Shown piece by piece: positions 44,331 to 53,598 of a stretch of DNA of 64,000 nt. Below the pieces are notes generated by a model that was given only the letters and a program-made list of their open reading frames with translations, had not been told where the DNA came from and did not search any database. The stretch lies in the NCBI RefSeq assembly GCF_019285515.1, contig NZ_CP079095.1, positions 3,070,501 to 3,134,500 on the forward strand, given 5' to 3'. Positions within the stretch are counted from its first letter, which is position 1. Each line of letters begins with the position of its first letter. A program made the translations under genes and the position numbers. The DNA comes from Methylococcus sp. Mc7. Its GTDB lineage: Bacteria; Pseudomonadota; Gammaproteobacteria; Methylococcales; Methylococcaceae.

Positions 44331-45442
44331 CTCTGAATACGATCGAAGAAATCATCGAAGACATCCGCCGGGGCAGGATGGTCGTCATCATGGATGACGA
44401 GGACCGGGAAAACGAGGGCGATCTCGTCATGGCGGCGGGCCACGTGCGGCCGGAGGACATCAACTTCATGGCGCGCTATGGCCGAGGCCTGATCTGCCTG
44501 ACGCTGACCCGGGAGCGCTGCCAGCAGTTGCGGTTGCCCTTGATGGTGAACGAGAACCGGACGCCGCACTCGACCAATTTCACGGTGTCGATCGAAGCCG
44601 CGACCGGCGTCACCACGGGCATTTCGGCCAGCGACCGCGCCCGCACCATCCAGTGCGCCGTGGCCGTGGACGCCAAGCCCGATGATCTGGTCCAGCCGGG
44701 CCATATTTTTCCGCTCATGGCGCAGCCCGGCGGCGTGCTGAACCGTGCCGGCCACACCGAGGCGGGCTGCGATCTGGCACGCCTGGCCGGACTGGTGCCG
44801 GCAGCGGTCATCGTGGAAATCCTCAACGAGGACGGTTCGATGGCGCGGCGCGCGGACCTGGAACAGTTCGCGGCGGTCCATGGCCTCAAGATCGGCACCA
44901 TCGCCGACCTGATCCATTACCGGATGCAGAACGAACAGACGGTGGAACGCATCTGCGAATGTGATTTCCCGACCGAATACGGCCGCTTCCGCCTCCACGC
45001 CTATCAGGACCGTCTGGACAACAAGCTGCACCTTGCGCTGACGCTGGGCGACATCGCCGGCGACGAGCCGGTGCTGGTGCGGGTGCACGGCCGCAACCTG
45101 CTGACCGACCTGTTCGGGGTGAGGCGCGGCGATGTCGGCATCTCGCTGCGCGCGGCGATGAAGCGGATCGCGGACGAGGGACGTGGCGTGCTGGTCGTGA
45201 TCCGCAACGAGGAAGACGATCGCTGCCTGGTGGAGCGCATTCATCATTACCAGATGGAGGACCACGGCGTGGACATCGGCCAGCGCGAGGACCCCGGCGT
45301 GGACTGGCGTACGACCGGAACCGGAGCGCAAATTCTCGCCGACCTGGGTGTGCATAAATTGCGGGTTCTGGGCGCGCACAAGAAATATTTGGGGCTTTCC
45401 GGCTACGGGCTGGAAGTCGTGGATTACGTGACAACCGACTGA
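44327..45442 (+). CDS. ribB: DHBP synthase with degenerate GTP cyclohydrolase II domain (RibBX type)
   Basis: Two-domain protein, 371 aa. The N-terminal 3,4-dihydroxy-2-butanone 4-phosphate synthase (1-205) is intact: [58 protein letters not shown] and [12 protein letters not shown]. The C-terminal half has the GTP cyclohydrolase II fold but not its zinc site. Where RibA reads HSECLTGDxFGSxRCDC, this protein reads [18 protein letters not shown], so all three cysteines are gone. Such RibBX hybrids are known in proteobacteria and lack cyclohydrolase activity, implying that a separate ribA lies elsewhere in the genome. It overlaps ribE by 4 bp. Confidence 0.93.
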   Translation: MTLNTIEEIIEDIRRGRMVVIMDDEDRENEGDLVMAAGHVRPEDINFMARYGRGLICLTLTRERCQQLRLPLMVNENRTPHSTNFTVSIEAATGVTTGISASDRARTIQCAVAVDAKPDDLVQPGHIFPLMAQPGGVLNRAGHTEAGCDLARLAGLVPAAVIVEILNEDGSMARRADLEQFAAVHGLKIGTIADLIHYRMQNEQTVERICECDFPTEYGRFRLHAYQDRLDNKLHLALTLGDIAGDEPVLVRVHGRNLLTDLFGVRRGDVGISLRAAMKRIADEGRGVLVVIRNEEDDRCLVERIHHYQMEDHGVDIGQREDPGVDWRTTGTGAQILADLGVHKLRVLGAHKKYLGLSGYGLEVVDYVTTD

Positions 45443-45454
45443 TCGGGAACCGAC

Positions 45455-45934
45455 ATGGCTCATATCAAGACTTTCGAAGGCGGCATGAACGCCGCAGGAC
45501 TGCGCGTCTGCATCGCCGCTTCGCGCTTCAACAGTTTCATCGTGGACCACCTGGTCAGCGGTGCGATCGATACCTTGGTCCGCCACGGGGCCAACAGGGA
45601 CGACATTTGCATTGCCAAGACGCCGGGAGCGTATGAGCTGCCGCTGGCGGTGAAGCAGATCGCCGGCTCCGGGCGTTTTGACGCGATCATCGCGTTGGGA
45701 GCGGTCATCCGGGGCGCGACGCCTCATTTCGATTACGTCGCCGGCGAATGCGTGAAAGGTTTGGCGAGCGTTTCGCTACAGCACGGTCTGCCGGTCGCCT
45801 TCGGCGTGCTCACCGTGGACACCATCGAGCAGGCGGTGGAACGGGCCGGAACCAAGGCCGGCAACAAGGGGGCGGAAGCGGCATTGTCCGCGATCGAAAT
45901 GGTCAATCTGCTGCGGCAGTTGGGGGCGGAATGA
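45455..45934 (+). CDS. ribH: 6,7-dimethyl-8-ribityllumazine synthase
   Basis: Lumazine synthase (159 aa) that joins 5-amino-6-ribitylaminouracil with dihydroxybutanone phosphate. Motifs are [56 protein letters not shown] and [20 protein letters not shown] with AGNKGAEAA. It starts 12 bp after ribB and overlaps nusB as ATGA. Length is normal. Confidence 0.97.
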   Translation: MAHIKTFEGGMNAAGLRVCIAASRFNSFIVDHLVSGAIDTLVRHGANRDDICIAKTPGAYELPLAVKQIAGSGRFDAIIALGAVIRGATPHFDYVAGECVKGLASVSLQHGLPVAFGVLTVDTIEQAVERAGTKAGNKGAEAALSAIEMVNLLRQLGAE

Positions 45935-46527
45935 GTCTGGCGCGGACGCTGGCGCGCCGCGCCGCCGTGCAAGCCGTCTACCAATGGCAGCTAGCGCGGG
46001 AAAGCCTTCCGGAAATCGAACGCCAGTTCGTTGAGGAGCTGCAGCTTGCCAAGTCGTTGTACCGGCGCCATGCCAACGGTTTCGAACTGAGCCCGCCTGA
46101 GAGGGAGCAGCTCGAGGAACTGCTGGAAAAATTCGGCCGATCCGAGGGAACGGACGAATTCGAGGAAGAGGACGCGACGCTGGAGCAGCGGGCCAGCAAA
46201 TGCCAGGTGCCCGATGTCCAGGTCGGTTATTTCAAGGAGCTCCTGCACGGTGTGGCGAGCAATCTGGCCTTGGTGGATGCCGCGCTGGCGAAATATCTCG
46301 ATCGTCCCATCGATGAGGTCGATCCGGTGGAGCGGGCGATTCTGCGAATCGGCTGCTACGAATTCCTGCGTCGCCCCGAGACGCCATACCGGGTGATCCT
46401 GAACGAGGCCATCAATCTGGCCAAGGAGTTCGGCGCAGCCCAGAGCTACCGTTACGTGAACGGCATTCTCGACCGGGTGGCGCACGACTGCCGGGCGGTC
46501 GAGATGGCGGCTCGCAGACGGGGTTGA
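45931..46527 (+). CDS. nusB: transcription antitermination factor NusB, with acidic insertion
   Basis: RNA-binding antitermination factor needed for rRNA transcription with NusE (S10). The conserved parts are [20 protein letters not shown] at the N-terminus and [20 protein letters not shown] with [18 protein letters not shown] and [10 protein letters not shown] at the C-terminus. At 198 aa it is about 60 longer than E. coli NusB (139 aa). The excess is an acidic loop around residues 42-92 ([34 protein letters not shown]). The start at 45931 is set by the ATGA overlap with ribH. It ends just before thiL. Confidence 0.95.
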   Translation: MSLARTLARRAAVQAVYQWQLARESLPEIERQFVEELQLAKSLYRRHANGFELSPPEREQLEELLEKFGRSEGTDEFEEEDATLEQRASKCQVPDVQVGYFKELLHGVASNLALVDAALAKYLDRPIDEVDPVERAILRIGCYEFLRRPETPYRVILNEAINLAKEFGAAQSYRYVNGILDRVAHDCRAVEMAARRRG

Positions 46528-46541
46528 GCTTGCCCGGTTCC

Positions 46542-47519
46542 ATGCAGCGACCGGGCGAGTTCGAGATCATCCGGCGCTTTTTTTCCGAGCAGCGGGTGGT
46601 GGACGAAAACACGGAGCTCGGCATCGGCGACGACTGCGCGGTCCTCAACTTTATGGCGGCCACCCGGCTTGCCCTGACCGCCGATACCCTCGTCGCTGGC
46701 ATCCATTTTTTTCCCGACGCCGACCCGATGAGGCTCGGCCACAAGGCGCTCGCGGTCAGTCTCAGCGATCTGGCCGCCATGGGGGCCAGGCCGAGGTGGG
46801 CCTTGCTGGCCTTGACCTTGCCGGAAAACGATCCCGACTGGATCGCTGCCTTTGCTCAAGGCTTCTTCCGACTCGCCGAGCGCTACGGCGTACAGCTCAT
46901 CGGTGGGGATACCACGCGGGGGCCACTTGCCGTCACCGTCCAGGCATTGGGGACCGTAGACGGCGGATCGGCAGTGAAACGGTCGGGCGCCGAGCCCGGT
47001 GATGCCGTTTATGTCACCGGCAGTATCGGCTTGGCCGGCCTGGGCCTGAAGATCAGGCGGGGAGCCTATCTTGTCCCGGACGAGGAGGCGCTGGATCGGC
47101 TGGAAGCTCCCGAACCCAGGACTGCCTTCGGCTTACGCCTCGGGGAATTGGCCAGCGCCGGCATCGATGTTTCCGATGGTCTGGCGGCGGATCTGGGGCA
47201 TATCCTCGAACAGAGTTCCGTCGGAGCCGAGGTGGACTGGGAGGCCCTGCCGCTATCGGCGAGCGTCTGCCGGTACGTGGCGGATTCCGGCGACTGGGAG
47301 ATGCCGTTGGTCGCCGGAGACGACTACGAATTGTGCTTCACCGCGCCACCCCTCCATGCCCAGGCGATCGCGCTTGCCGCCGAAGCTGCCGCGACGCCGG
47401 TGACGCGCATCGGCACGATCCGTGCCGGAACCGGTCTGAGCGTCCGGCGCTCCGGCCGCCCAGTCGAGCTGTCACGGTCCGGCTATCTGCACTTTTCTTC
47501 CGGGGAGACGCAAAGATGA
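46542..47519 (+). CDS. thiL: thiamine-monophosphate kinase
   Basis: ThiL (325 aa) phosphorylates thiamine phosphate to the active diphosphate with ATP. PurM-like fold motifs are GEFEIIRRFFSEQ, LGIGDDCAVLNF, ALTADTLVAGIHFFPDADP, VSLSDLAAMGARPRWALLAL, LIGGDTTRGPLAVTVQALG, GIDVSDGLAADLGHILEQS and VAGDDYELCFTAP. The ATG at 46542 is preferred because it fits the family N-terminus; a TTG at 46524 overlapping the nusB stop is an alternative. It overlaps pgpA as ATGA. Confidence 0.96.
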   Translation: MQRPGEFEIIRRFFSEQRVVDENTELGIGDDCAVLNFMAATRLALTADTLVAGIHFFPDADPMRLGHKALAVSLSDLAAMGARPRWALLALTLPENDPDWIAAFAQGFFRLAERYGVQLIGGDTTRGPLAVTVQALGTVDGGSAVKRSGAEPGDAVYVTGSIGLAGLGLKIRRGAYLVPDEEALDRLEAPEPRTAFGLRLGELASAGIDVSDGLAADLGHILEQSSVGAEVDWEALPLSASVCRYVADSGDWEMPLVAGDDYELCFTAPPLHAQAIALAAEAAATPVTRIGTIRAGTGLSVRRSGRPVELSRSGYLHFSSGETQR

Positions 47520-48019
47520 AGCGCCGCTGCATCGAGTTCCGCCAGGCATGCCAAAACCCCTGGAGCTTGATTGCCATCGGCTTTGGTGCCGGGCTGGCAC
47601 CGTGGGCGCCAGGCACCTTTGGGACCCTGGCGGCAATCCCGCTGTATCTTCTGTTCACCGGCGCCAGTCCAGCGGTCTATTCGGCTATCGTCGTTGTGCT
47701 GCTGGGGCTCGGCGTGGTCGCCTGCGGGCGCTGCGGCCGAGCCCTGGGTCAAGCCGACCACCCCGCGATCGTGTGGGACGAAATCGTCGGTTTTCTCATC
47801 ACGATGTGGGGCATCCCCGCCTCATGGCCGAACGTATTGCTGGGCTTTGCCCTCTTCAGGTTCTTCGACATCGTCAAACCCTGGCCGATCCGGGCGATCG
47901 ACCGCCGCACGGCCGGCGGCTGGGGCGTCATGCTCGACGATGTGGCAGCCGGACTGTTGTCGTCCCTGATCCTTCATGTCCTCATATCGCCCTCGTCGGT
48001 GACAGGCCTGTTCCCCTGA
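47516..48019 (+). CDS. pgpA: phosphatidylglycerophosphatase A
   Basis: Membrane phosphatase (167 aa) that converts phosphatidylglycerol phosphate to phosphatidylglycerol. Family motifs are FGAGLAPWAPGTFGTLAAIP, HPAIVWDEIVGFLITMWG, FALFRFFDIVKPWPIRAID and GGWGVMLDDVAAGLLSS. Hydrophobic segments cover residues 40-60, 95-115 and 140-160. The start at 47516 (MKRRCIEFRQ) is fixed by the ATGA overlap with thiL. It is the last gene of the rib/nusB block. Confidence 0.96.
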   Translation: MKRRCIEFRQACQNPWSLIAIGFGAGLAPWAPGTFGTLAAIPLYLLFTGASPAVYSAIVVVLLGLGVVACGRCGRALGQADHPAIVWDEIVGFLITMWGIPASWPNVLLGFALFRFFDIVKPWPIRAIDRRTAGGWGVMLDDVAAGLLSSLILHVLISPSSVTGLFP

Positions 48020-48047
48020 CCACGGTCGGGCGGCTGGGGTGTGGGAT

Positions 48048-48077
48048 TTGACCTGTTAATCCAAGAAGGAGTACGTT
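48048..48077 (+). promoter_or_regulatory. possible promoter for the zinc-ribbon gene
   Basis: TTGACC (48048-48053) and TACGTT (48072-48077) with an 18-bp spacer. They lie 62 bp before the ATG at 48140, in a stretch noticeably richer in A and T than its surroundings. Confidence 0.35.
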
Positions 48078-48139
48078 ATTCGACACAGCTAGCACAATTA
48101 CCGGCGCCAGCTTACCAACAACAATAACGGGGAATCGCC

Positions 48140-48448
48140 ATGGCCAGACGCATTATCAAGGATTGCGACGATAAGGCGGCAGGGATCCGCTTTCATATCA
48201 GCTCCGCCCGAATGTCGATGGACAAGATGAGCTTCGTCGCCTTTCAGCGTTTCTTGGATGAGATGGAGCGGTCCATGTACTTGTGCCCGGAATGCGGTTG
48301 GCGGGGGCGGGGCAGGGAACTCGTGCCGATGGAGGCGGACGGGAACGGCAGTTATGCCTGGGGATCGGACGCCGAGACCTGGTATGCATGCCCGAAATGC
48401 GAGAGCGAGATCGGTATCGAAACGCCTCTGATGCGGCCGGCAGATTGA
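48140..48448 (+). CDS. small zinc-ribbon protein of unknown function
   Basis: A 102-aa protein not assigned to a family. Two CxxC pairs, CPECGWRG (about residues 49-56) and CPKCESEI (about 84-91), form a likely zinc ribbon. The N-terminal 45 residues are basic then amphipathic (IRFHISSARMSMDKMSFVAF, QRFLDEMERS). GGGG stands eight bases before the ATG, and a promoter-like pair lies upstream. It is a single-gene unit: pgpA ends 120 bp before it, and the c-di-GMP gene converges 1 bp after its stop. A nucleic-acid or protein-protein role is possible for such ribbons; nothing more specific is visible. Confidence 0.65.
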   Translation: MARRIIKDCDDKAAGIRFHISSARMSMDKMSFVAFQRFLDEMERSMYLCPECGWRGRGRELVPMEADGNGSYAWGSDAETWYACPKCESEIGIETPLMRPAD

Positions 48449-48449
48449 G

Positions 48450-50927
48450 TCAAGGCGAGGGGCTGGCGTCAGCCAGCCTCTCGAAAAATTCCGCAGCCGG
48501 GAGCGGCCGGCTGAAATAATACCCTTGAAATCGCGTGCAGCCTCTGTTTTTCAAAAATTCAAGCTGGGGGCGGGTTTCGACGCCTTCGGCGATGGTTTCC
48601 AGGTTCAGATGGTAGGCCATCGACAGGATGGTTTCGACCAGCGCAACGTCGTTGGGGTCGTCTGGCAAGTCTTCCACGAAGGTTTGTGCGATCTTCAACT
48701 CGCTGAGTGGCAGGCGCTTCAGGTAGGCCAGCGACGAGTAACCGGTGCCGAAGTCGTCGACCGAAAACCGGATTCCGACCCGCTCCAGGGCGCTCATTTT
48801 CGCGATGGCATCGTCGATGTCCGAAACCAGTAACCCTTCCGTGATTTCGAAGATCAGATCGTGAGGATTGGCGCCAGTCCGGGTGAGAATTCGCTGGACC
48901 CGTTCGAGGAAGTCGGATTGCTGGAAACGGCGGGGGCTGATATTCGCGGACAGGCTCAGCGTATGTCCGGCCTGTGACAGACGGACGCTTTCGCGGCAGG
49001 TTTGTTCGAACACCCATTCCCCAATCGGCAGAATCAGCCCAGTTTCTTCGGCCAGTGCGATGAACTTGTCGGGCAGCAGCAGTCCTTCGGTCGGGTGTTG
49101 CCAGCGCAGCAGCGCCTCCGCTCCGACGGTTCTGCCAGCCCCGTCGACCTGCGGTTGCAGGTAGAGCCGGAACTCACCGCGTTCCAATGCCGCATGCATG
49201 TCCCTCTCCAGGGTCAGGCGCGTTTCGGCCACCGCCTGCATGGTCGACGCATAGGCCCTCACCGTATTTCGGCCTGCCGCCTTGGCTTGGTACATGGCCA
49301 TGTCCGCCGCTTTCAGCAGATCGTCGGCCGAGCCGGTATCGAACGGATACACAGCGGTGCCGATGCTCGCGGTGACGTAATGCTGGCCGCTGGAAAGGAG
49401 AAAGGGCCGTTGCAGCATCAGCCGGAGATTTTCTGCAACTTCCATGGTACGCCGGTATGCAGGTTCGATTTCGTCATCCAGGTTGTCGAGCAGGATCACG
49501 AACTCGTCGCCGCCCAGACGGGCGACCATGTCGTCGCGACCAATGCCCTCGGTCAGCCGTTCGGCTACCTTGCGCAGCAGTTGGTCTCCCACCGTGTGGC
49601 CGCGCGCATCGTTGAGATGCTTGAACCGGTCGAGATCGACGAATAGCAGTGAGCAGCGGGATCCATTGACGCGGCTGTCGCCGACGGCCTGATTCAACCG
49701 CTCGAGAAATAGGCGCCGGTTCGGCAGTCCCGTCAGCGAATCGAAATAGGCCAACTGTTCGATTTCCTGCTGTGCGCGCTTGCGCTCGCTGATGTCGACG
49801 AACGTCACGACATAATGTGTCAGGATTTTCTCGTCGTTCCGTACCGCCTTGATAGAAAGCCATACCGGAAAGACGTCCCCGTTCTTGCGTCGGGCAGTGA
49901 CCTCTCCTTTCCAGCAGTCGGTCGCGGTCAAGGTTTCCAAAATTGTCGGCGACGAAATCCTGCCTTCGTTCGCGCCAGGGCGTAGAAATTCCGAAGGCGT
50001 GCCGACGATTTCATCGGAGGTATAGCCGGTGATCGCGCTGTAGCCCGAGTTGACGCGCTGCACGATCCCCGCGGCGTCGGTGATCATGATGGCTTCGCTG
50101 GTCTCGAAAGCCGTTGCCGCCAGCCGGACGGCTTCTTCCGCCAGTTTACGTTCGGTAATATCACGGGTGACCGCTAGCACCGTGTCGGGGGCGCCGGGCC
50201 TGCTTGCAAAAGGCACCGCGTGAGTCTCCATCCAGCGCTTTCCGCCCTTGAGGCCGATGATCTGATATTCCAGCGTGCCGCTTTCGCCTGCCAATACCCG
50301 CCGATTGAAAGCTTCGAACCGCTCCCGATCCGGAGGAACGACGAGCGAGGAGACTGGCTTTCCCCGGACATCTTCGATCGACTCCGCCTCGATCATCCGC
50401 AGGCCCGCCCGGTTCATGTCGAGGAGGGTGCCGTTCGCGCCTACCGTTTTGACACATTCGGGTTCCGCGTCGATGAGCTTGCGCAAGCGTTCTTCCGCCT
50501 GTTTGCGCTCGATGACCTCACTCGCCAAATTCTCGTTAAGTTCAAGCAATTGTCTGGGTGAAGGGATCTGCAGGGCTTGCGGTATCAGTGGCCAGATCAG
50601 AATCGCGGTACCGAGGGAGACCACTGCCGTAATTGCCTTGATGGCGCCGTCGGTCCAGTAGGCGGGATACCAGACCGTCCAGGCCCCCATGAAGTGCGTA
50701 CTGGCGCATGCCAGTATAAACAGGCCGAACAGGAGGAACACGCTGCGGAAAACCACGTCTCGCCGTCGTTTCGCGAAATAGAGGAGCGCAATGGAGATCG
50801 CATAGTAAGCGGCGGCGATGACCAGATCGGAAACCACGTGCAACCAGAGCAGTTCAGGGACCCACGCATAGCAATAGCCATGGGGCAGGTAATCCAGTGA
50901 AGCCTTCAATGCCGAGATCGGTGCCAT
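48450..50927 (-). CDS. GGDEF-EAL protein with ethylene-receptor-like N-terminal domain
   Basis: c-di-GMP enzyme of 825 aa, starting at 50927 (MAPISALKASLDY) with AGGAGG 11 bases upstream. Residues 24-120 form three membrane helices matching the ethylene-binding domain of plant ETR1 and cyanobacterial homologues: LLWLHVVSDLVIAAAYYAIS, ALLYFAKRRRDVVFRSVF and ILACASTHFMGAWTVW. D34, C74 and H78 have the same spacing as ETR1 Asp25, Cys65 and His69, the copper and ethylene site. Two PAS domains follow (about 150-265 and 275-395), then GGDEF (about 405-565, ARLGGDEFVILL) and EAL (about 580-820, GAEALLRW, IFEITEG, DDFGTGYSSLAYL, AEGVETRPQ). Both catalytic sets look intact. No histidine kinase is present, so copper or ethylene sensing would act straight on c-di-GMP. 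It converges on the zinc-ribbon gene. Confidence 0.9.
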   Translation of the reverse strand: MAPISALKASLDYLPHGYCYAWVPELLWLHVVSDLVIAAAYYAISIALLYFAKRRRDVVFRSVFLLFGLFILACASTHFMGAWTVWYPAYWTDGAIKAITAVVSLGTAILIWPLIPQALQIPSPRQLLELNENLASEVIERKQAEERLRKLIDAEPECVKTVGANGTLLDMNRAGLRMIEAESIEDVRGKPVSSLVVPPDRERFEAFNRRVLAGESGTLEYQIIGLKGGKRWMETHAVPFASRPGAPDTVLAVTRDITERKLAEEAVRLAATAFETSEAIMITDAAGIVQRVNSGYSAITGYTSDEIVGTPSEFLRPGANEGRISSPTILETLTATDCWKGEVTARRKNGDVFPVWLSIKAVRNDEKILTHYVVTFVDISERKRAQQEIEQLAYFDSLTGLPNRRLFLERLNQAVGDSRVNGSRCSLLFVDLDRFKHLNDARGHTVGDQLLRKVAERLTEGIGRDDMVARLGGDEFVILLDNLDDEIEPAYRRTMEVAENLRLMLQRPFLLSSGQHYVTASIGTAVYPFDTGSADDLLKAADMAMYQAKAAGRNTVRAYASTMQAVAETRLTLERDMHAALERGEFRLYLQPQVDGAGRTVGAEALLRWQHPTEGLLLPDKFIALAEETGLILPIGEWVFEQTCRESVRLSQAGHTLSLSANISPRRFQQSDFLERVQRILTRTGANPHDLIFEITEGLLVSDIDDAIAKMSALERVGIRFSVDDFGTGYSSLAYLKRLPLSELKIAQTFVEDLPDDPNDVALVETILSMAYHLNLETIAEGVETRPQLEFLKNRGCTRFQGYYFSRPLPAAEFFERLADASPSP

Positions 50928-51366
50928 GGCTGTTCCGTCCTCCTGGCCGCAATTCAGTCTGAGGCGGTGGGGGTGCCGGCGACCTCGGCGCGATGCCGCG
51001 GACTGCCCGGATGAGGGAATAACGCTTGAGTGAGCGGGACCTTCGTCATGAATTTGTCCTCGAGCGTCGCGGCCATCGAAAATAAGCTTATCACTCGGCG
51101 AGTAATGTTCCAGCTTAAGTATCGTCGCCTGCGGTCTTATGCGGGCATGTGATATCGCGCATAAACTGCGGCATATCACTCTATACAAGCATACAAGGCG
51201 CAAATCCTTCCTTTCCCCCACTCCCAAATCAATCGGATGGCTCCGCGATGTGTGGGGCACGAGGTTTGCGAAGGAACAGGCCGCGACATCGCGCGCAAGA
51301 AACGTCGCCTTGTCCTTGTGGATGAGGCGATCGGTCCCGAGAAAAAGAAAGTGAGGCATTACGAAG
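50928..51366. other. gene-free stretch between divergent genes
   Basis: No credible reading frame. It should hold the promoters of the GGDEF-EAL gene (leftward) and the small secreted protein (rightward). The part 51060-51200 is rich in A and T. An inverted repeat with arms GTGATAT (51149-51155) and ATATCAC (51173-51179), 17 bp apart, could be an operator. I looked for the c-di-GMP (GEMM) riboswitch core and did not find it. Confidence 0.5.
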
Positions 51367-51741
51367 ATGAAAAAACTGCTGCTTGCTGCCCTCTCTGCCG
51401 TCCTGTTCAGTGCACAACTGCAGGCAGGATGCAAAACCCCAGACCTCAACGGCACATGGATCATGTACCAGTCCAATCTCGCTGAACAGCACACCGGACG
51501 GTGCCAAATCAACGTCTTGCGGGGAGCATTCACCGGCCATTGTGTGATGGGCCATCACATGGAATTCGATGTAACCGGAACGGCCAGCGTGGACAAGACT
51601 TGCGGTGCATCCCTGCAAATGGATTTCAGCGGCGGCAGCTCGACGTTTGATCTGCAGATCGCCAGGAACAAGCAGGTCTTCGTGGGGCAGTGGAGCAACA
51701 CCTTCGGTACGGGTGGCATTTCCAGCGGCGTGAAGCGGTAG
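51367..51741 (+). CDS. small secreted cysteine-containing protein
   Basis: A 124-aa exported protein. Residues 1-20 (MKKLLLAALSAVLFSAQLQA) are a signal peptide with probable cleavage before GCKTPDLNG. The mature 104 residues look like a small beta-barrel of the lipocalin-like or META-like sort, opening with DLNGTWIMYQSN. Four cysteines (GCKTP, GRCQINV, GHCVMG, KTCGASL) could make two disulfides. A histidine-rich stretch GHCVMGHHMEF might bind metal. It has its own unit upstream of the tRNA-Ser terminator. I do not recognise the family, and function is unknown. Confidence 0.65.
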   Translation: MKKLLLAALSAVLFSAQLQAGCKTPDLNGTWIMYQSNLAEQHTGRCQINVLRGAFTGHCVMGHHMEFDVTGTASVDKTCGASLQMDFSGGSSTFDLQIARNKQVFVGQWSNTFGTGGISSGVKR

Positions 51742-51852
51742 CGGCCGGGGCCGGGGCCGAGCAGGGTATCTGGCCGGTCTCCTCGCCGGCATTGGAGCGG
51801 GGAACGGCCGGCGCCTGCCTGGGGATGGAAAGTGCCGAGTTGGAAAGCTCAA

Positions 51853-51880
51853 CGAAAAAGCCCGCAGATCTGCGGGCTTG
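51853..51880 (-). terminator. intrinsic terminator after tRNA-Ser
   Basis: Perfect 10-bp palindrome AGCCCGCAGA/TCTGCGGGCT (51859-51878) next to an A-run at 51855-51859, which becomes a T-run on the minus strand. It lies about 35 bp past the tRNA-Ser 3' end. Confidence 0.8.
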
Positions 51881-51912
51881 GGGACATTCTGGGACTGCCT
51901 GGAACAGTCGGA

Positions 51913-52003
51913 TGGCGGAGAGAGAGGGATTCGAACCCTCGATACGGTATTACCGTATACACACTTTCCAGGCGTGCTCCTTAAACCACTCGGACATCTC
52001 TCC
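51913..52003 (-). tRNA. tRNA-Ser (GGA)
   Basis: Minus-strand class II tRNA of 91 nt. It starts GGAGAGATGTCCGAGTGG, has anticodon GGA in CTGGAAA, a long variable arm (GTGTGTATACGGTAATACCG), a T-arm GGGTTCGAATCCC and an encoded GCCA end. The acceptor GGAGAGA pairs with TCTCTCC. Confidence 0.96.
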
Positions 52004-52176
52004 GCTGGAAGGCGCGCATTTTAGCCGAGATTTTGTCGACTGTCAGCCCTCACCCTCACCTGCAGCCATTGACCCGCAAGAGGGAAAGGCAGAAGTTTTT
52101 CTCTCCCCACCGCGCTATCATCTCCGCACCGGATTCGTCGGCCGGTCACGATGGCGAAAAGAAGGAACAAAAAACC

Positions 52177-52569
52177 ATGCGTATTTTGCATACCATGCTG
52201 CGAGTCGGGGATCTTCAGAAATCCCTCAGGTTTTACACCGAAGTTCTGGGAATGCGATTGCTGCGGCAGATGGAGTTTCCGGACGGCGAATTTACCCTGG
52301 CGTTCGTAGGCTACGGAGACGAGGCGCACGACGCGGTGATCGAACTGACCTACAACTGGGGCGTGAACAAGTACGATTTGGGCACCGGCTTTGGCCATAT
52401 TGCACTGGGCGTGGACGACATCCACACGGCCGTGGACCGGATACGGGCATCAGGGGGCGAGATCGTGCGCGAACCCGGCCCCATGAAGCATGGAACCACG
52501 GTCATTGCGTTCGTGGCGGATCCCGACGGCTACCGAATCGAATTGATCGAACACAAGCGGGCGGGCTAG
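52177..52569 (+). CDS. gloA: lactoylglutathione lyase (glyoxalase I)
   Basis: Metal-dependent glyoxalase I (130 aa) converting the methylglyoxal-glutathione hemithioacetal to S-lactoylglutathione. The four metal ligands are visible: His in [13 protein letters not shown], Glu in [11 protein letters not shown], His in [11 protein letters not shown] and Glu in GYRIELIEH. The length matches the Ni-type E. coli enzyme, without the insertions of the Zn-type. GAAGGAAC precedes the ATG at 52177. Its stop overlaps by 4 bp the stop of the convergent DUF1244 gene. Confidence 0.96.
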   Translation: MRILHTMLRVGDLQKSLRFYTEVLGMRLLRQMEFPDGEFTLAFVGYGDEAHDAVIELTYNWGVNKYDLGTGFGHIALGVDDIHTAVDRIRASGGEIVREPGPMKHGTTVIAFVADPDGYRIELIEHKRAG

Positions 52570-52877
52570 GCCGACGGGGCTTTGCTGCGCTTCTGCTTTT
52601 CCTCGTATTGCCGTAATTGCTCGGGCGAGGCATCGGCTTGGAAACGGGTTTTCCATTCCTCGTAAGGCATGCCATAGACGGCGGCAAGCGCGTCGGCATA
52701 CGGAAGCTCTTCGCCGATTTCGTCCGCCGCCGCCTTGTACCATTTCGCCAGGCAGTTGCGGCAGAAGTCTCCGGTAATCATCAGGTCGATGTTCTGGACC
52801 TCGGTATGGGCTTGGAGATGGGCGACGAGGCGGCGGAACGCCCGCGCTTCAATTTCTGTACGTTGCTCTTGGTCCAT
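52566..52877 (-). CDS. DUF1244 family protein
   Basis: A 103-aa soluble, all-helical protein of the DUF1244 family, widespread in proteobacteria and without a known function. The signature is [20 protein letters not shown] followed by [19 protein letters not shown]. Two cysteines in FCRNC resemble a metal site but are not proven to be one. A charged tail ([12 protein letters not shown]) ends the protein. It converges with gloA with overlapping stop codons. Confidence 0.85.
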   Translation of the reverse strand: MDQEQRTEIEARAFRRLVAHLQAHTEVQNIDLMITGDFCRNCLAKWYKAAADEIGEELPYADALAAVYGMPYEEWKTRFQADASPEQLRQYEEKQKRSKAPSA

Positions 52878-53055
52878 GAAGGAAGTGAAGGTTGAATTCG
52901 GATCAAGATCATAATGCCCGCCGTCACCGGGATGTGTAAACTATGGCTTTTATGAACTGCCTCTGCTCGGCGATTTCGATGCAGTCCGATCCAGCAGGCG
53001 GCGACGCCGGAAGGCGAGGGCTGTATCCGGCGCCCTTCCAAATACTCGAGTACCG

Positions 53056-53598
53056 ATGAAACTGCTGTTCGATTTCTTCCCCATCATTCTGTTTTTTGTA
53101 GCCTACAAGTTTCAGGGCATCTTCATTGCCACGGCGGTGGCCATCGCTGCGACCTTGTTGCAGGTCGGCATCGCATGGTACCGGACCCGCAAGATCGAAC
53201 CGATGCACCTGGTGACCCTGATCCTGATTGCCGGCTTCGGCGGAGCTACCCTGGTGTTCCAGGATGAGCTGTTCATCAAATGGAAGCCGACCGTCCTCAA
53301 CTGGGCGTTCGGTTCCGGATTTCTGCTGAGCCAGTTCATCGGCGAGCGTACTTTCATCGAACGGATCATGGGCAAGCAGATCGACCTCCCCAAGGAAATC
53401 TGGCAGCGGCTGAATCTGGCCTGGGTCGTATTCTTCATGGCCGTCGGCGCCGCCAATCTGTTCGTCGTCTATAGCTTCGATACCGAAACCTGGGTCAACT
53501 TCAAGCTGTTCGGCATGCTGGGACTGACCCTGGTGTTCGTCGTAGCCCAATCGATCTTCCTTGCGCGCCACATTCCCGAAGCGAAAACCGAGGAGTGA
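53056..53598 (+). CDS. yciB: inner membrane-spanning protein YciB (septation protein A)
   Basis: Integral membrane protein (180 aa) with five to six hydrophobic segments. Family motifs are [19 protein letters not shown] at the start, [40 protein letters not shown] and [19 protein letters not shown]. In E. coli and Shigella YciB is linked to cell-envelope synthesis and division. It heads the conserved run yciB-yciI-bolA-parvulin, each gene touching or overlapping the next. Confidence 0.95.
   Translation: MKLLFDFFPIILFFVAYKFQGIFIATAVAIAATLLQVGIAWYRTRKIEPMHLVTLILIAGFGGATLVFQDELFIKWKPTVLNWAFGSGFLLSQFIGERTFIERIMGKQIDLPKEIWQRLNLAWVVFFMAVGAANLFVVYSFDTETWVNFKLFGMLGLTLVFVVAQSIFLARHIPEAKTEE

Noticed and set aside
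44252-45727. 491-codon antisense frame across ribB and ribH
   Set aside because: Opposite strand of conserved riboflavin genes; composition is that of a shadow.
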